Below are positions 34,171 through 43,700 of a DNA stretch of 64,000 nt, in pieces (the stretch's first letter is position 1; each line of letters begins with the position of its first letter). The notes below the pieces were generated by a model. It searched no databases and had not been told where the DNA came from. It worked only from the letters and a program-made list of their open reading frames with translations. The stretch lies in assembly GCA_030263385.1 (NCBI GenBank), contig SZOX01000001.1, forward strand, positions 124,001-188,000, in the 5' to 3' direction. The position numbers were made by a program, and so were the translations under genes. The stretch is from Zeimonas sp003577305. GTDB lineage: Bacteria > Pseudomonadota > Gammaproteobacteria > Burkholderiales > Burkholderiaceae_E.

Positions 34171-34399
34171 GAGTGTGTGGCGGGCTGGAATGCGCCTGCG
34201 CCGGCGCGATGTCTCATGTTAGCCCAGAACGCGGCGTGGGCCCTTGGCAGACCCTGGCTCGCGCGCGCAACACGCATTACGCACATGTGCGGATGTTCGC
34301 ACCCCGGCGCGCCCGCTAGGATCGTCGAACGGCGCCGGATTCCGCGAGCGGGGCGATCGGCCCGCTGCCCGTGTCGGCGCCGGCGCATGGGAGACGGCC

Positions 34400-35836
34400 A
34401 TGAGAGAACGGACGCAAGCGGCGCCCGCCCGGCGCCTCGACAGGATCCTGACCGCAGTCGCCGCGGGAATCGTTCTGCTGCTTGCGGGTTGCGGAGGCGG
34501 CGGCGGCGACGATCCGATCGGCGCCGCGCCGACGGCACCCGCGGCCAGCGGGCCGACTCTCGCCACGCCGACCGACAAGTCGACGGCGGTCGATTACCAG
34601 TACCAGGCCGTCGCCGAAGCGCGCGCGGCCGTCGAAGCCATCCTGACCGCGGACAAGGCCGCCGTCCAGTCACTGGTCGACGGCAGGCACGCCGACTGGG
34701 ATCGCTACTGGACCACCGAGTACCCGCTGCTGCTCGAGCGACTGCGCGTCGCGACGGAAAACCTGAAGCTGAGCGAGAATTACATCCATCAGCACGTCTA
34801 CGGTCTCGGTCCGGTCTACACGAAGGATCTGACGAGCGAGAAGGTCGTCCCGCTGCCGATCGTCCTGGGGGCCATCGCGGCGATCAGCGGCATCTACGCG
34901 CTCGAGCAGAGCGGCTACCAGGAGCGCCGGAAGGCTGCCAGCGCCGCGGAACACCAGGAACTCGTCGAGAAACTCAGGCAGGTCTACGTCGACTCGGGCA
35001 TGCAGACGTCGGTCGCCGACGCCCGCTCGAAGATCGACGCGGGGATCATCGCGACGCTGCGGCAGTTGCAGACCGGAATCGACACCGCCAGGACCTTCGT
35101 CGTCGACAACTTCACTATCCCGGCCTTCGGTTCGTACCTTCCGGACGACGTCTCGACCATCGTCGACCTGAAGGATCTGGCGAAGCAGGTCGGGGAGATC
35201 AAGGACAACCTCCTGGCGATCTTCACGACGAAAGAGTGCCGCCAGGTCATCCCCACGAAGGCGCTCGACGGCGACGGCTACCTGCAGCACCCGGAGCGTT
35301 CGGCGCTCGGACCGGCGGTCGCGAAGGCGGACGCGGTCTGCAGGATCTACTTCTGCTCGACGAGCGACGGCACCTGCCCGAAGCTGCCCGCTGGCAACTG
35401 GGAGGCGGCCGTGTTCGCGCCGGGCCACCTGCGCGACACCGATCCGGACGTCATCGCCGGCCCCGCCGGCGGCACGGTCGCGGTCGAGGGCACGCTCGTT
35501 GCGGCCGCCGACATCGGCGCGCCGCCGCCGGTGGCCCAGTGCAGCAAGGTGCAGAACGCCGGCGGCGACCAGGCCGACACGCGCAATGTGCCGCTCGGCG
35601 CCACCTCCGGCACCTTCACGCTCACCTACCAGATGTGGAGCATCAAGGACCGCATCCGCGTGCTCTACGACGGCGCGACGCTCTTCGACTCGGGCTGCGT
35701 CAGCGACGGCAAGACCCAGCTTCTCGCGTACTCGGGGCTCGCCAGTTTCGTGACGATCCAGGTCGAACCGAACTGCACCGGCACTACCAGCGGTACGGCG
35801 TGGAACTACACGGTCGCTTGTCCGGGGGCGAACTGA
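34400..35836 (+). CDS. Lipoprotein of unknown function
   Basis: A 478-residue exported lipoprotein. The signal with lipobox (VLLLAGCGGGGG) places the Cys around residue 32. The middle part is helical (YQYQAVAEARAAVEAIL, DARSKIDAGIIATLRQLQTG). The C-terminal 130 residues look like a beta-sandwich: SGTFTLTYQMWSIKDRIRVL, FDSGCVSDGK and a final WNYTVACPGAN. That tail resembles a domain found at the end of several surface proteins, with conserved Cys. I do not recognise the whole protein. The ATG at 34400 is the only start giving a proper signal peptide. Confidence 0.75.
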   Translation: MRERTQAAPARRLDRILTAVAAGIVLLLAGCGGGGGDDPIGAAPTAPAASGPTLATPTDKSTAVDYQYQAVAEARAAVEAILTADKAAVQSLVDGRHADWDRYWTTEYPLLLERLRVATENLKLSENYIHQHVYGLGPVYTKDLTSEKVVPLPIVLGAIAAISGIYALEQSGYQERRKAASAAEHQELVEKLRQVYVDSGMQTSVADARSKIDAGIIATLRQLQTGIDTARTFVVDNFTIPAFGSYLPDDVSTIVDLKDLAKQVGEIKDNLLAIFTTKECRQVIPTKALDGDGYLQHPERSALGPAVAKADAVCRIYFCSTSDGTCPKLPAGNWEAAVFAPGHLRDTDPDVIAGPAGGTVAVEGTLVAAADIGAPPPVAQCSKVQNAGGDQADTRNVPLGATSGTFTLTYQMWSIKDRIRVLYDGATLFDSGCVSDGKTQLLAYSGLASFVTIQVEPNCTGTTSGTAWNYTVACPGAN

Positions 35837-35923
35837 CGACCCGGCGGCGGCGCGCGCCGCTTGACCCGGCCGACGGCCCGGCGACATGATGAACGGGTTC
35901 CCGACTCCCGCTGGCGGTGCCAG

Positions 35924-37834
35924 GTGCCCGAGCAGACCGACGCGCGCCCATTGCCCCGGCGCCGCTCGTGGCGGGGCGCGGTCGCGCGCGCGCTGATCGG
36001 GTGCGGGGCGACCGTGCTGCTCGTCGCCAACGGGGTCGCGGCGGCGGCCGGCGTGCCGCTCCAGGTGCGCGTCGGCGTCGCCGCTGCCGAAGTCGCCGAT
36101 TGCTGCACCGAACCGCCTGCGCGATTCGACGGCGCACCGCTCGCCACCGTCGGCGTCGGCCCGCGCTCGAGCCCGCGCTGGCTGCGCATCGACGCGCCAC
36201 TGGCCGGAGAGGTGCTCGCGCTCAGGCCGGTCGTCGATCGCGCCACCCTGTACTGGCGCAACCGCGCCACCGGGCGCTGGGAAACCTCGCTCACCGGCGA
36301 CCACGTGGGTCCCGAAATGCGCACGCTCGCGGTGGCGGGCATGGCGCTGCCGGTACCCGCGGCAGCCGACGACGGACCGGCCTATCTGCGCGTCGAGCAG
36401 CCGTCGTTCACCGTGCTGCGATTCGAGCGCCACCCGACGGGAGACTACGCGGCGCTGCAGGCGCGGCGCCTGAACCTCGACCTGCTGCTGCTCGGCTTCG
36501 TCTCCGCGATCGTCTGCTACAACCTCGCCGTGTCGGCGCTCATCCGCGACCGCGTGTTCCTGCTCAACGCGATCACCATCCTGTCGATGCTCGTGATCGC
36601 GGTCTATCTCGCCGGCTACGGCCCGCTGTACCTGTGGCCGCAGCAGCCCGCGCTGGGCGACCAGGCGATGAACCTCGCGATGGCGGTCGGCAACGCGAGC
36701 GGCGCGCTGCTGGTGCGCGAGCAACTGGCGTGCGGCGCCACGCACCGGGCGTGGCTGCGCGCGCTGCTCGCGCCGGTCGCGCTGGCGCCGCTCGCGTGGC
36801 TCGCCGGGGTCGTCGCGCCGTACCACGTCGGGCGCCACGCGCTGCTCGTCGTGTCGGTGGTCACGGTGGCGACGGTCACCGCTGCGCTGGTGCCCGGGGT
36901 GCTGCGCGGCGAGCGCAACGCGCGACTGGTCAGCCTGCCGTTCCTGCTCGCGATGATGCCCGCCATCGGCATTGCCGCATTGCAACGACTCACCGGCCCC
37001 GGCACGCCCGGCCTGCCGGACAGCGCCTTCGGCTCGTTCCTCGCGCTCGAGGCGCTGCTTTTCTCGCTCGTGCTCGCGGCGCGCGTACGCAGCGCCGAGG
37101 CCGATCGGCGCACGGCCGACGCGGCACTCCTCGCGGCGCGGCGCGATGCCGGCGCGCGCATCCTGCGCGCGCAGGACGTCGAGCGCCAGCGCGTCGCGCA
37201 GGACCTGCACGACAGCGTGGGGCAGCGATTGCTGTTCCTGATCAACCGGTTGCGACTGCTCGAGCTCGAAGCGGCGCGGCAGGGCTTCACGGCGCAGGCC
37301 TCGGTCGGCGACGCGCTGAACGACGCGACCGACGTGCTCGACGGGATCCGGCGCATCTCGCGCGCGATGCATCCGGCGACTTTCGACTACCTCGGCTGGC
37401 GCGGCGCGCTCGAGTCGCTGGTCGACGCGATGAACCGGGACACGCCGATGAACTGTACGGCGACCTTCGACGTCGCCGCCGGGGAGCCGACCGGCGAGGC
37501 CGGGCTGCACCTGTACAGGATCGCGCAGGAGGGCTTCAACAACGTGCTCCGGCACGCCGGCGCGACACGCTGCACCGCGCGCTTCGCGTGCCGCGACGGC
37601 CGGGTCACGCTCGCGATCGAGGACGACGGTGTCGGCCCGGGCGATCGCACCGACCCGGCAGACCGTGCCACGGGCCTGGGCCTGGTATCGATCGACGAGC
37701 GCACGCGGTTGCTCGGCGGAGACTGGACGATCGGACCCGGCGCCTCGGGCGGAACCCGGCTCGAGGTGTCGGTCCCCTTCGGGCCGGGCGCCGCGCCGGG
37801 TACCGGCGCCGCGTCTGCGGAGTCGGTGCCGTGA
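35924..37834 (+). CDS. Sensor histidine kinase, 7TM-DISM type, NarL family
   Basis: A 636-residue membrane kinase. A signal or first helix is followed by a periplasmic domain (about residues 40-160). Seven membrane helices run from about residue 175 to 385 (LDLLLLGFVSAIVCYNLAVS onward). A HisKA_3 domain has the phosphorylated His429 (QDLHDSVGQRLL). The HATPase domain has IAQEGFNNVLRHAGA, IEDDGVGPG and GLGLVSIDERTRLLGG. I chose the GTG at 35924; a TTG at 35861 is in frame. The cognate response regulator follows with a four-base overlap. The periplasmic signal is unknown. Confidence 0.92.
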   Translation: MPEQTDARPLPRRRSWRGAVARALIGCGATVLLVANGVAAAAGVPLQVRVGVAAAEVADCCTEPPARFDGAPLATVGVGPRSSPRWLRIDAPLAGEVLALRPVVDRATLYWRNRATGRWETSLTGDHVGPEMRTLAVAGMALPVPAAADDGPAYLRVEQPSFTVLRFERHPTGDYAALQARRLNLDLLLLGFVSAIVCYNLAVSALIRDRVFLLNAITILSMLVIAVYLAGYGPLYLWPQQPALGDQAMNLAMAVGNASGALLVREQLACGATHRAWLRALLAPVALAPLAWLAGVVAPYHVGRHALLVVSVVTVATVTAALVPGVLRGERNARLVSLPFLLAMMPAIGIAALQRLTGPGTPGLPDSAFGSFLALEALLFSLVLAARVRSAEADRRTADAALLAARRDAGARILRAQDVERQRVAQDLHDSVGQRLLFLINRLRLLELEAARQGFTAQASVGDALNDATDVLDGIRRISRAMHPATFDYLGWRGALESLVDAMNRDTPMNCTATFDVAAGEPTGEAGLHLYRIAQEGFNNVLRHAGATRCTARFACRDGRVTLAIEDDGVGPGDRTDPADRATGLGLVSIDERTRLLGGDWTIGPGASGGTRLEVSVPFGPGAAPGTGAASAESVP

Positions 37835-38472
37835 CGCTGCGCGTGCTCATCTGCGACGACCACCCGCTGTTCCGGGTCGGGCTGCGCGCCGCGCTGGCGG
37901 AGCACCCCGCCGTCGACGTGGTCGGCGAAGCCGCCGACGGACGCGACTGCCTGGCGATGCTGCAGTCGCTCGGGCCCGACGTGCTGCTGCTCGACCTCGC
38001 GCTGCGAGAGATGGGCGGCTACGAGGTGCTCGCGTGGATTCGCGCGCACCGACCGGGGCTGCGTACCCTCGTCCTGTCGATGTATTCGGAGCCCGCCTTC
38101 GCCGAGCGAGCGCGCGCGCTCGGCGCGTGCGGCTTCATCGCGAAGGAGGACGCGTTGAGCGAGATCCACGCCGCGCTCGAACACCCGCGCGACGCGTTCT
38201 ACGCGAGCGCGTCGGTGAGAACGACGCCGCGTGGGGCGCGCGCCGGGGAACTCGCCCGCATCGACGAACGTCTCCTCGCGCTGTCGCCAACCGAGCGCCG
38301 CGTGATGAGCCTGCTGTCGCAGTCGCTGACGAGCCGCGAGATCGCACGGCGACTCGGGATCAGCCTGCGCACCGTCCAGACCCACCGGACGCACATCGCC
38401 GACAAGCTCGACGTGCACGGCGTCAATCGGCTGATGGAACTGGCGATCCGCTACCGGCAGATCTTCTCGTAG
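37831..38472 (+). CDS. Response regulator, NarL/FixJ family with LuxR-type HTH
   Basis: A 213-residue two-domain regulator. The receiver domain has the acidic pair (CDDHPLFRVGLR), the phosphorylation site Asp55 (DVLLLDLALREMGG), and the switch Thr/Ser and Lys (VLSMYSEP, GFIAKEDA). The LuxR HTH is LSPTERRVMSLLSQSLTSRE, followed by IARRLGISLRTVQTHRTHIA. It starts at the GTG overlapping the kinase stop, so the pair is co-translated. Targets cannot be inferred; no obvious effector gene lies beside it except the unknown lipoprotein upstream. Confidence 0.94.
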   Translation: MTLRVLICDDHPLFRVGLRAALAEHPAVDVVGEAADGRDCLAMLQSLGPDVLLLDLALREMGGYEVLAWIRAHRPGLRTLVLSMYSEPAFAERARALGACGFIAKEDALSEIHAALEHPRDAFYASASVRTTPRGARAGELARIDERLLALSPTERRVMSLLSQSLTSREIARRLGISLRTVQTHRTHIADKLDVHGVNRLMELAIRYRQIFS

Positions 38473-38483
38473 CGCCCGTTGCC

Positions 38484-40136
38484 CTACCCCTGAACGCCGG
38501 CGGGCGCAGCCTCGATCCTCAGCGACAGCCGCTCGTAGCCGGGGCCGCGCTCGATCAGCGAGGCGAATCGGATCGCGACCTCGCGATCGGGCTCGCGCAA
38601 GACCGCGCAGGTGCCGGCGTGGGCACGCCTGGGCGGCAGCACCAGGCTGGGCAATTCGCCGGCCGCCGCATCGCCCGGCAGCAGCCACGCGTCGATGAAG
38701 AACAGCGCCTCGCCGATCCTGACGCCCGCCGGCACCGGCTTTCCCCGCCAACAGCGCACGCCGAGTCGCTGGCCGCGAAGACGCAGGTAGTCGGGACCGG
38801 GAATCTGCTCGATCGACTCGACCGTCGCCAGCGACAGGCCGGAGTCGCGCGCGATCGCGACCAGCACGCCGAGCGCGGCACGCGGAGCCGAACCGTGGCG
38901 CAGCAGCGTCAGCCGACCGGCTTCGGGTTCTTCGACCTGCTCGATCGCCTCGCCCTCGGCCATCACCAGCGTCACCGGATCGCGCCGGTCGACATCGCTG
39001 CCGAGCGCCACGCGCATGATCGTGTTCTGCTCCCACCGGCCGCTGTATTCGTACGGCGCATCGGCCGCCTGCGCAGCGCGGGCCTCGAGCACCGGCTGCA
39101 TGTCGGCCGCGTGGATCCGCGGCAGGCCGAAGCGCAACCGGGCGTTGCGCGGAACGTCGGCGCCATTGCTGCCGGCTTCACCGCCGGCGCCCGACACGGT
39201 GAGCAGCGAGACCTGCGTCCAGCGCCGCTCGAGATCGGCGAGCAGCGCAAGGGTGGCGCTGCCGGTCAACGGCAGCAACTGGCGCGACGGCGCCTCGCCG
39301 GTCGAAGCGAGCCACTGCTGGCGACGACGGGCGATGCTGGCCGGCAGCCTGTGGGCGTCGAGACGCACCGCGTGGTCGGCGCTGAGCGCGAGGGTCGGGC
39401 CGTACGGGTTGGGTTGCGGCGCACCGTCGTCGATGCGGTAGCCGACTTTCGCTGCCAGCCGCGCTGCGAGCCGATCGGCGACGCCCGCCTCCGCGCCGGC
39501 ACGCGACGGCAGCGCCGCAGCCTGCAACAGCAGCGGATAGACGAACAGCGCGCGCGCAGTCGTCGGCTTGACCAGCGGCAGCTCGTCGATCAGCGTCTCG
39601 TCCTGGAACGTGCTGCGCCGCATGTGGCGGGCAAGAACGCAAAGCGCGTCCCAGTCGGCAGCCAGCGGTGCGACCCGATGACGCAGCAGCAGCGACACGA
39701 TGCGCGCCTGCGCGTCGAGCGCGCGAGCCAGCGGCATCACGACGCGCAGCGCATTCGTGGCCCCTGGAATGATCGAGCGGGTGTCGTCGCCGTGGACGCC
39801 GAGCATCAGCGAGTACGCGCGTTTGAAGAGGTCGCGGCTGGCGCGCAGGCTGGCGAGCGCACTTCCGAGGCGCTGCCAGTCCGCCTCGGGAAAAGGCAAC
39901 GCGAGCCCGGCGAGCGGTGCCACGCAGCGCTCGATGGCACGAATCTGGTCGATGCGAACCTGCTCGAGGATCTCGAACAGGGAATCGGGGGCCGGGCCCG
40001 GCCGCGCCAATCGCGCGAGCAGCGCGTCGATCGCCGACAGGCGCTGCTGGGCCTGCGTGGGCAGTGCGTCGAGCCATTGCCTGCACGACACGGCGTCACG
40101 CACGCGCACAGGATCGGATTCCGGACCTTGGGTCAT
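38484..40136 (-). CDS. Conserved-looking protein of unknown function
   Basis: A 550-residue protein with no signal peptide or membrane helix, which I do not recognise. The N-terminal half is helical (QWLDALPTQAQQRLSAIDAL, LRASRDLFKRAYSLMLGV, LLLRHRVAPLAADWDALCVLARHMRR). The C-terminal half is beta-rich with SGRWEQNTIMRVALG, VESIEQIPGPDYLRLRGQRL and GEALFFIDAWLLPG, which has a PilZ-like look, but key PilZ Arg motifs are not clear. The start is the ATG at 40136 (MTQGPESDP); the frame upstream is antisense to the FAD oxidase and not coding. Its end is 11 bases from the convergent response regulator. Confidence 0.65.
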   Translation of the reverse strand: MTQGPESDPVRVRDAVSCRQWLDALPTQAQQRLSAIDALLARLARPGPAPDSLFEILEQVRIDQIRAIERCVAPLAGLALPFPEADWQRLGSALASLRASRDLFKRAYSLMLGVHGDDTRSIIPGATNALRVVMPLARALDAQARIVSLLLRHRVAPLAADWDALCVLARHMRRSTFQDETLIDELPLVKPTTARALFVYPLLLQAAALPSRAGAEAGVADRLAARLAAKVGYRIDDGAPQPNPYGPTLALSADHAVRLDAHRLPASIARRRQQWLASTGEAPSRQLLPLTGSATLALLADLERRWTQVSLLTVSGAGGEAGSNGADVPRNARLRFGLPRIHAADMQPVLEARAAQAADAPYEYSGRWEQNTIMRVALGSDVDRRDPVTLVMAEGEAIEQVEEPEAGRLTLLRHGSAPRAALGVLVAIARDSGLSLATVESIEQIPGPDYLRLRGQRLGVRCWRGKPVPAGVRIGEALFFIDAWLLPGDAAAGELPSLVLPPRRAHAGTCAVLREPDREVAIRFASLIERGPGYERLSLRIEAAPAGVQG

Positions 40137-40288
40137 GGGCAGTCTTCGTGATCGTTCCAGGCTCGTCGCCGCATGTGAGCCAAGTGTGCGCCGGCCCGAG
40201 CCGCGCGCAACGGCATTGCCGCACACTGCCCGCCGACGCCTGATGGGCGGCGAGCGCAGGCCGACGGGCGGTCGAACGACGGCGTGCT

Positions 40289-40747
40289 TCAGGCCCCCGC
40301 GGGCAGCCTGCGCCTGAGAGCGTCGAGATAGGAGGGCAGGCGCGCGGCAACCCGGTTGCGCCGCGCCTCGACCGCGGCGTCGCGCCCCACGGCCGCGCGC
40401 CCCCAGACCGGTTCGGGGAAGTGCCGGTCGTCGCGCCAGCGCGCAACCACGTGCCAGTGCAGGTGCGGCACGACGTTGCCGAAGCTGGCGAGATTGACCT
40501 TGTCCGGCACGAGCACTGCACGCTGCGTTTCTTCGACCGTGAGCACCACGTGCATCAGTTCGGCGCGATCGGCCGCGCCGAGCTCGCTCATCTCGGCGAC
40601 GTGCGCATTCCAGATCACGCGCGTGAAGGCCGGATAGTCGGGCTCGTCGGCCAGCACGACACGCCAGTTGCGCGCCCGCGCGAGCAGCGTGCCGCCCTCG
40701 CCCGCGCACAGTGCGCAGCTTCGGTCGGGCGTGGCGCCAGCGGCCAT
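40289..40747 (-). CDS. HIT family nucleotide hydrolase
   Basis: A 152-residue protein of the histidine triad superfamily. The signature HLHWHVVARW is at the C-terminal side, with the second His of the triad as nucleophile. An N-terminal CALCAGEGG is a possible zinc-binding pair, as in some HIT hydrolases. Members hydrolyse or transfer AMP from nucleotide conjugates. The ATG at 40747 immediately abuts the stop of the FAD/Fe-S oxidase, so it is in the same leftward operon. Downstream, 40137-40288 has no gene that I can see. Confidence 0.9.
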   Translation of the reverse strand: MAAGATPDRSCALCAGEGGTLLARARNWRVVLADEPDYPAFTRVIWNAHVAEMSELGAADRAELMHVVLTVEETQRAVLVPDKVNLASFGNVVPHLHWHVVARWRDDRHFPEPVWGRAAVGRDAAVEARRNRVAARLPSYLDALRRRLPAGA

Positions 40748-43700
40748 TCAGACGAGCACGCGCTCGATGCCGCCGTCGTTGGCGCGGCGCACGTAGGCCT
40801 GCAGCCAGTCTTCGCCGAGGATGTGCCGCGCCAGCTCGACGACGACGTAGTCGGCCTCGACCCCGGCGTCCTCCTCGAAGCGCACCATGCCCTGCAGGCA
40901 CGACGGGCACGAGGTGAGCACCTTGATCGGACCGGCGAAACGCTCGCCGGCCGCACCGTCGGCCCCCGCCACCGGCAGCTCGCGCAGCGCCTGGGCGTCG
41001 CGGCGCATTTCCTCTTCCTTGCGGAAGCGCACCTGCGTGCTGATGTCGGGGCGCGACACCGCGAGCGTGCCCGACTCGCCGCAGCAGCGGTCGTTCTTCC
41101 CGATGCGTCCGTTCAGCGAATCGTTGATCAGCGCATTGACCACCTTCAGCGGCGCGTATTGCTTGATCGGGCTGTGGCAGGGATCGTGGTACATGTAGCG
41201 CGCACCGGTGACGCCGTCGAGGCGCACGCCCTTCTCCATCAGGAACTCGTGGATGTCGACCATGCGGCAGCCCGGGAAGATCCTGTCGAAGCGGTAGTCC
41301 TGCAACTGGTCGTAGCAGGTGCCGCAGCTCACGACCACCGTGCGGATGTCGAGGTAGTTCAGCGTGGTGGCGACGCGGTGCAGCAGCACCCGGTTGTCGG
41401 TGATGATCTTTTCCGCCCGGTCGTACTGGCCCGAGCCGCGCTGCGGATAGCCGCAGCACAGATAGCCCGGCGGCAGCACCGTCTGCACGCCCACGTGCCA
41501 GAGCATCGCCTGCGTGGCCAGTCCCACCTGCGAGAACAGGCGCTCGGAGCCGCATCCGGGGAAATAGAACACTGCCTCGGTGTCGACCGTGGTCGCCTGC
41601 GGGTCGCGGATGATCGGCACGTAGCGCGCGTCTTCGACGTCGAGCAGTGCGCGCGCGGTCTTCTTCGGCAGGTTGCCCGGCATTTTCTTGTTGACGAAGT
41701 GGATCACCTGCTCTTTCAGCGGGGCTCGCCCCACCGTGGCCGGCGGCCTGCGCGTCTGCTCCCTCGCCGGGCGCCGGAACAGGTCGGCGGCCAGCCGCTG
41801 CGCCCGATAGCCGATGCCGACCATCGCCGCGCGCGTGGCGCGGATCGTGTCCGGGTCGGTGGCATTCAGGAAGAACATCGCGGCCGCGTTGCCCGGATTG
41901 AACTTCTTCCTGCCCATCTTGCGCAGCAGGTTGCGCATGTTCATCGACACGTCGCCGAAGTCGATGTCCACCGGACACGGCGCCAGGCACTTGTGGCAGA
42001 CGGTGCAGTGGTCGGCGACGTCGGAGAATTCGTCCCAGTGGCGGATCGACACGCCGCGCCGCGTCTGCTCCTCGTACAGGAAGGCCTCGACCAGCAGGGA
42101 GGTGGCGAGGATCTTGTTGCGCGGCGAATAGAGCAGGTTCGCGCGCGGCACGTGCGTGGCGCACACGGGCTTGCACTTGCCGCAGCGCAGGCAGTTGCGC
42201 ACCGAGTCGGCGATCGAGCCGATGTCGGACTGCTGCAGGATCAGCGACTCGGCGCCCATCAGGCCGAAGCTCGGCGTGTAGGCGTTGCGCAGGTCGCCCG
42301 GCAGGGCCGGATCGTCGAGCAGCTTGCCGCGGTTGAAGCGGCCTTCGGGATCGACGCGCTGCTTGTAGGCGCGGAAGTCGGCTATCTCCTCGTCGCCGAG
42401 GAATTCGAGCTTGGTGATGCCGATGCCGTGCTCGCCGGAGATCACCCCGTCGAGCGAGCGCGCCAGCGCCATGATGCGCGCCACCGCCGCCTCGGCCTCC
42501 TTGAGCATCGCGTAGTCGTCGGAGTTCACCGGGATGTTGGTGTGCACGTTGCCGTCGCCGGCGTGCATGTGCAGCGCGACGAAGACCCGGCCGCGCAGCA
42601 GCTTGCGGTGGACCGCGTCGAGCGCCTGCAGCAGCGGCGCGAACGCCAGCCCCGAGAAGATGTCGTCGAGCCTCGCGCGAACCTCGGTCTTGAACGACAC
42701 GCGGATCGTGCGGTCCTGCAGCACGCGGAACAGCGTGGCGTCGGGCTCGTTCGCGAGGCGCTCGTCGAGCCGCTCGCGCAGGTGCGCCAGGCCCAGTCCG
42801 GCGAGCGCGTCGCGCAACGGCGCGAGCGGCTCGTCGATGTGCCCGAGCAGGAAGCTCCAGCGCCGGCGCGCCGCCCGGATGAGCCCGAGCGCCTGCGCGC
42901 GCCGCGCGGCCGACATCTCGCGTTCGGCCGCATCGTCGCGGCCGGCAACCGGCCGCGGCAGCTGCGCCTCGTCGGCGAGCAGGCGCTCGAGCGCGTCGAG
43001 CGTCGCCAGCTTGTTCTTCGTCGACAGCTCGATGTTGATGCGCTCGACACCGTCGGTGTACTCGCCCATGCGCGCGAGCGGAATGACCACGTCCTCGTTG
43101 ATCTTGAATGCGTTGGTGTGGCGCGCGATCGCCGCGGTGCGCGCGCGGTCGGCCCAGAACGCCTTGCGCGCCTGCGCCGACACGGCGACGAAGCCTTCGC
43201 CGGCGCGCCGGTTCGCCATCCGCACCACCTCGGAGGCGGCGCGCGCGACCGCATCGTCGTCGTCGCCGACGATGTCGCCGATCAGCACCATCTTCGGCAG
43301 GCCGCCGCGGCGCGACTTCGTGGTGTAGCCCACCGCGCGCAGATAGCGCTCGTCGAGGTGTTCGAGGCCCGCGAGGATCGCGCCGTGCGGGCGCGTGTCG
43401 AGGTAATTCTTGATTTCGACGATCGACGGCACCGCGTCGCGGGGCTGGCCGAAAAACTCGAGGCAGACGGTGCGGATGCACTGCGGCATGCGGTGCAGCA
43501 CCCAGCGCGCCGAGGTGATCAGGCCGTCGCAGCCCTCCTTCTGCACGCCGGGCAATCCGGCGAGGAACTTGTCGGTGACGTCCTTGCCCAGCCCGGGCTT
43601 GCGAAAGCGCCGCCCTTCGATGTCGAGACGCTCGCTGCGGATCGGTTCGCCGCGCATCGCGCCGTCCGGGCCGAACTGCGCCGGCGCGTACCACTTCAGC

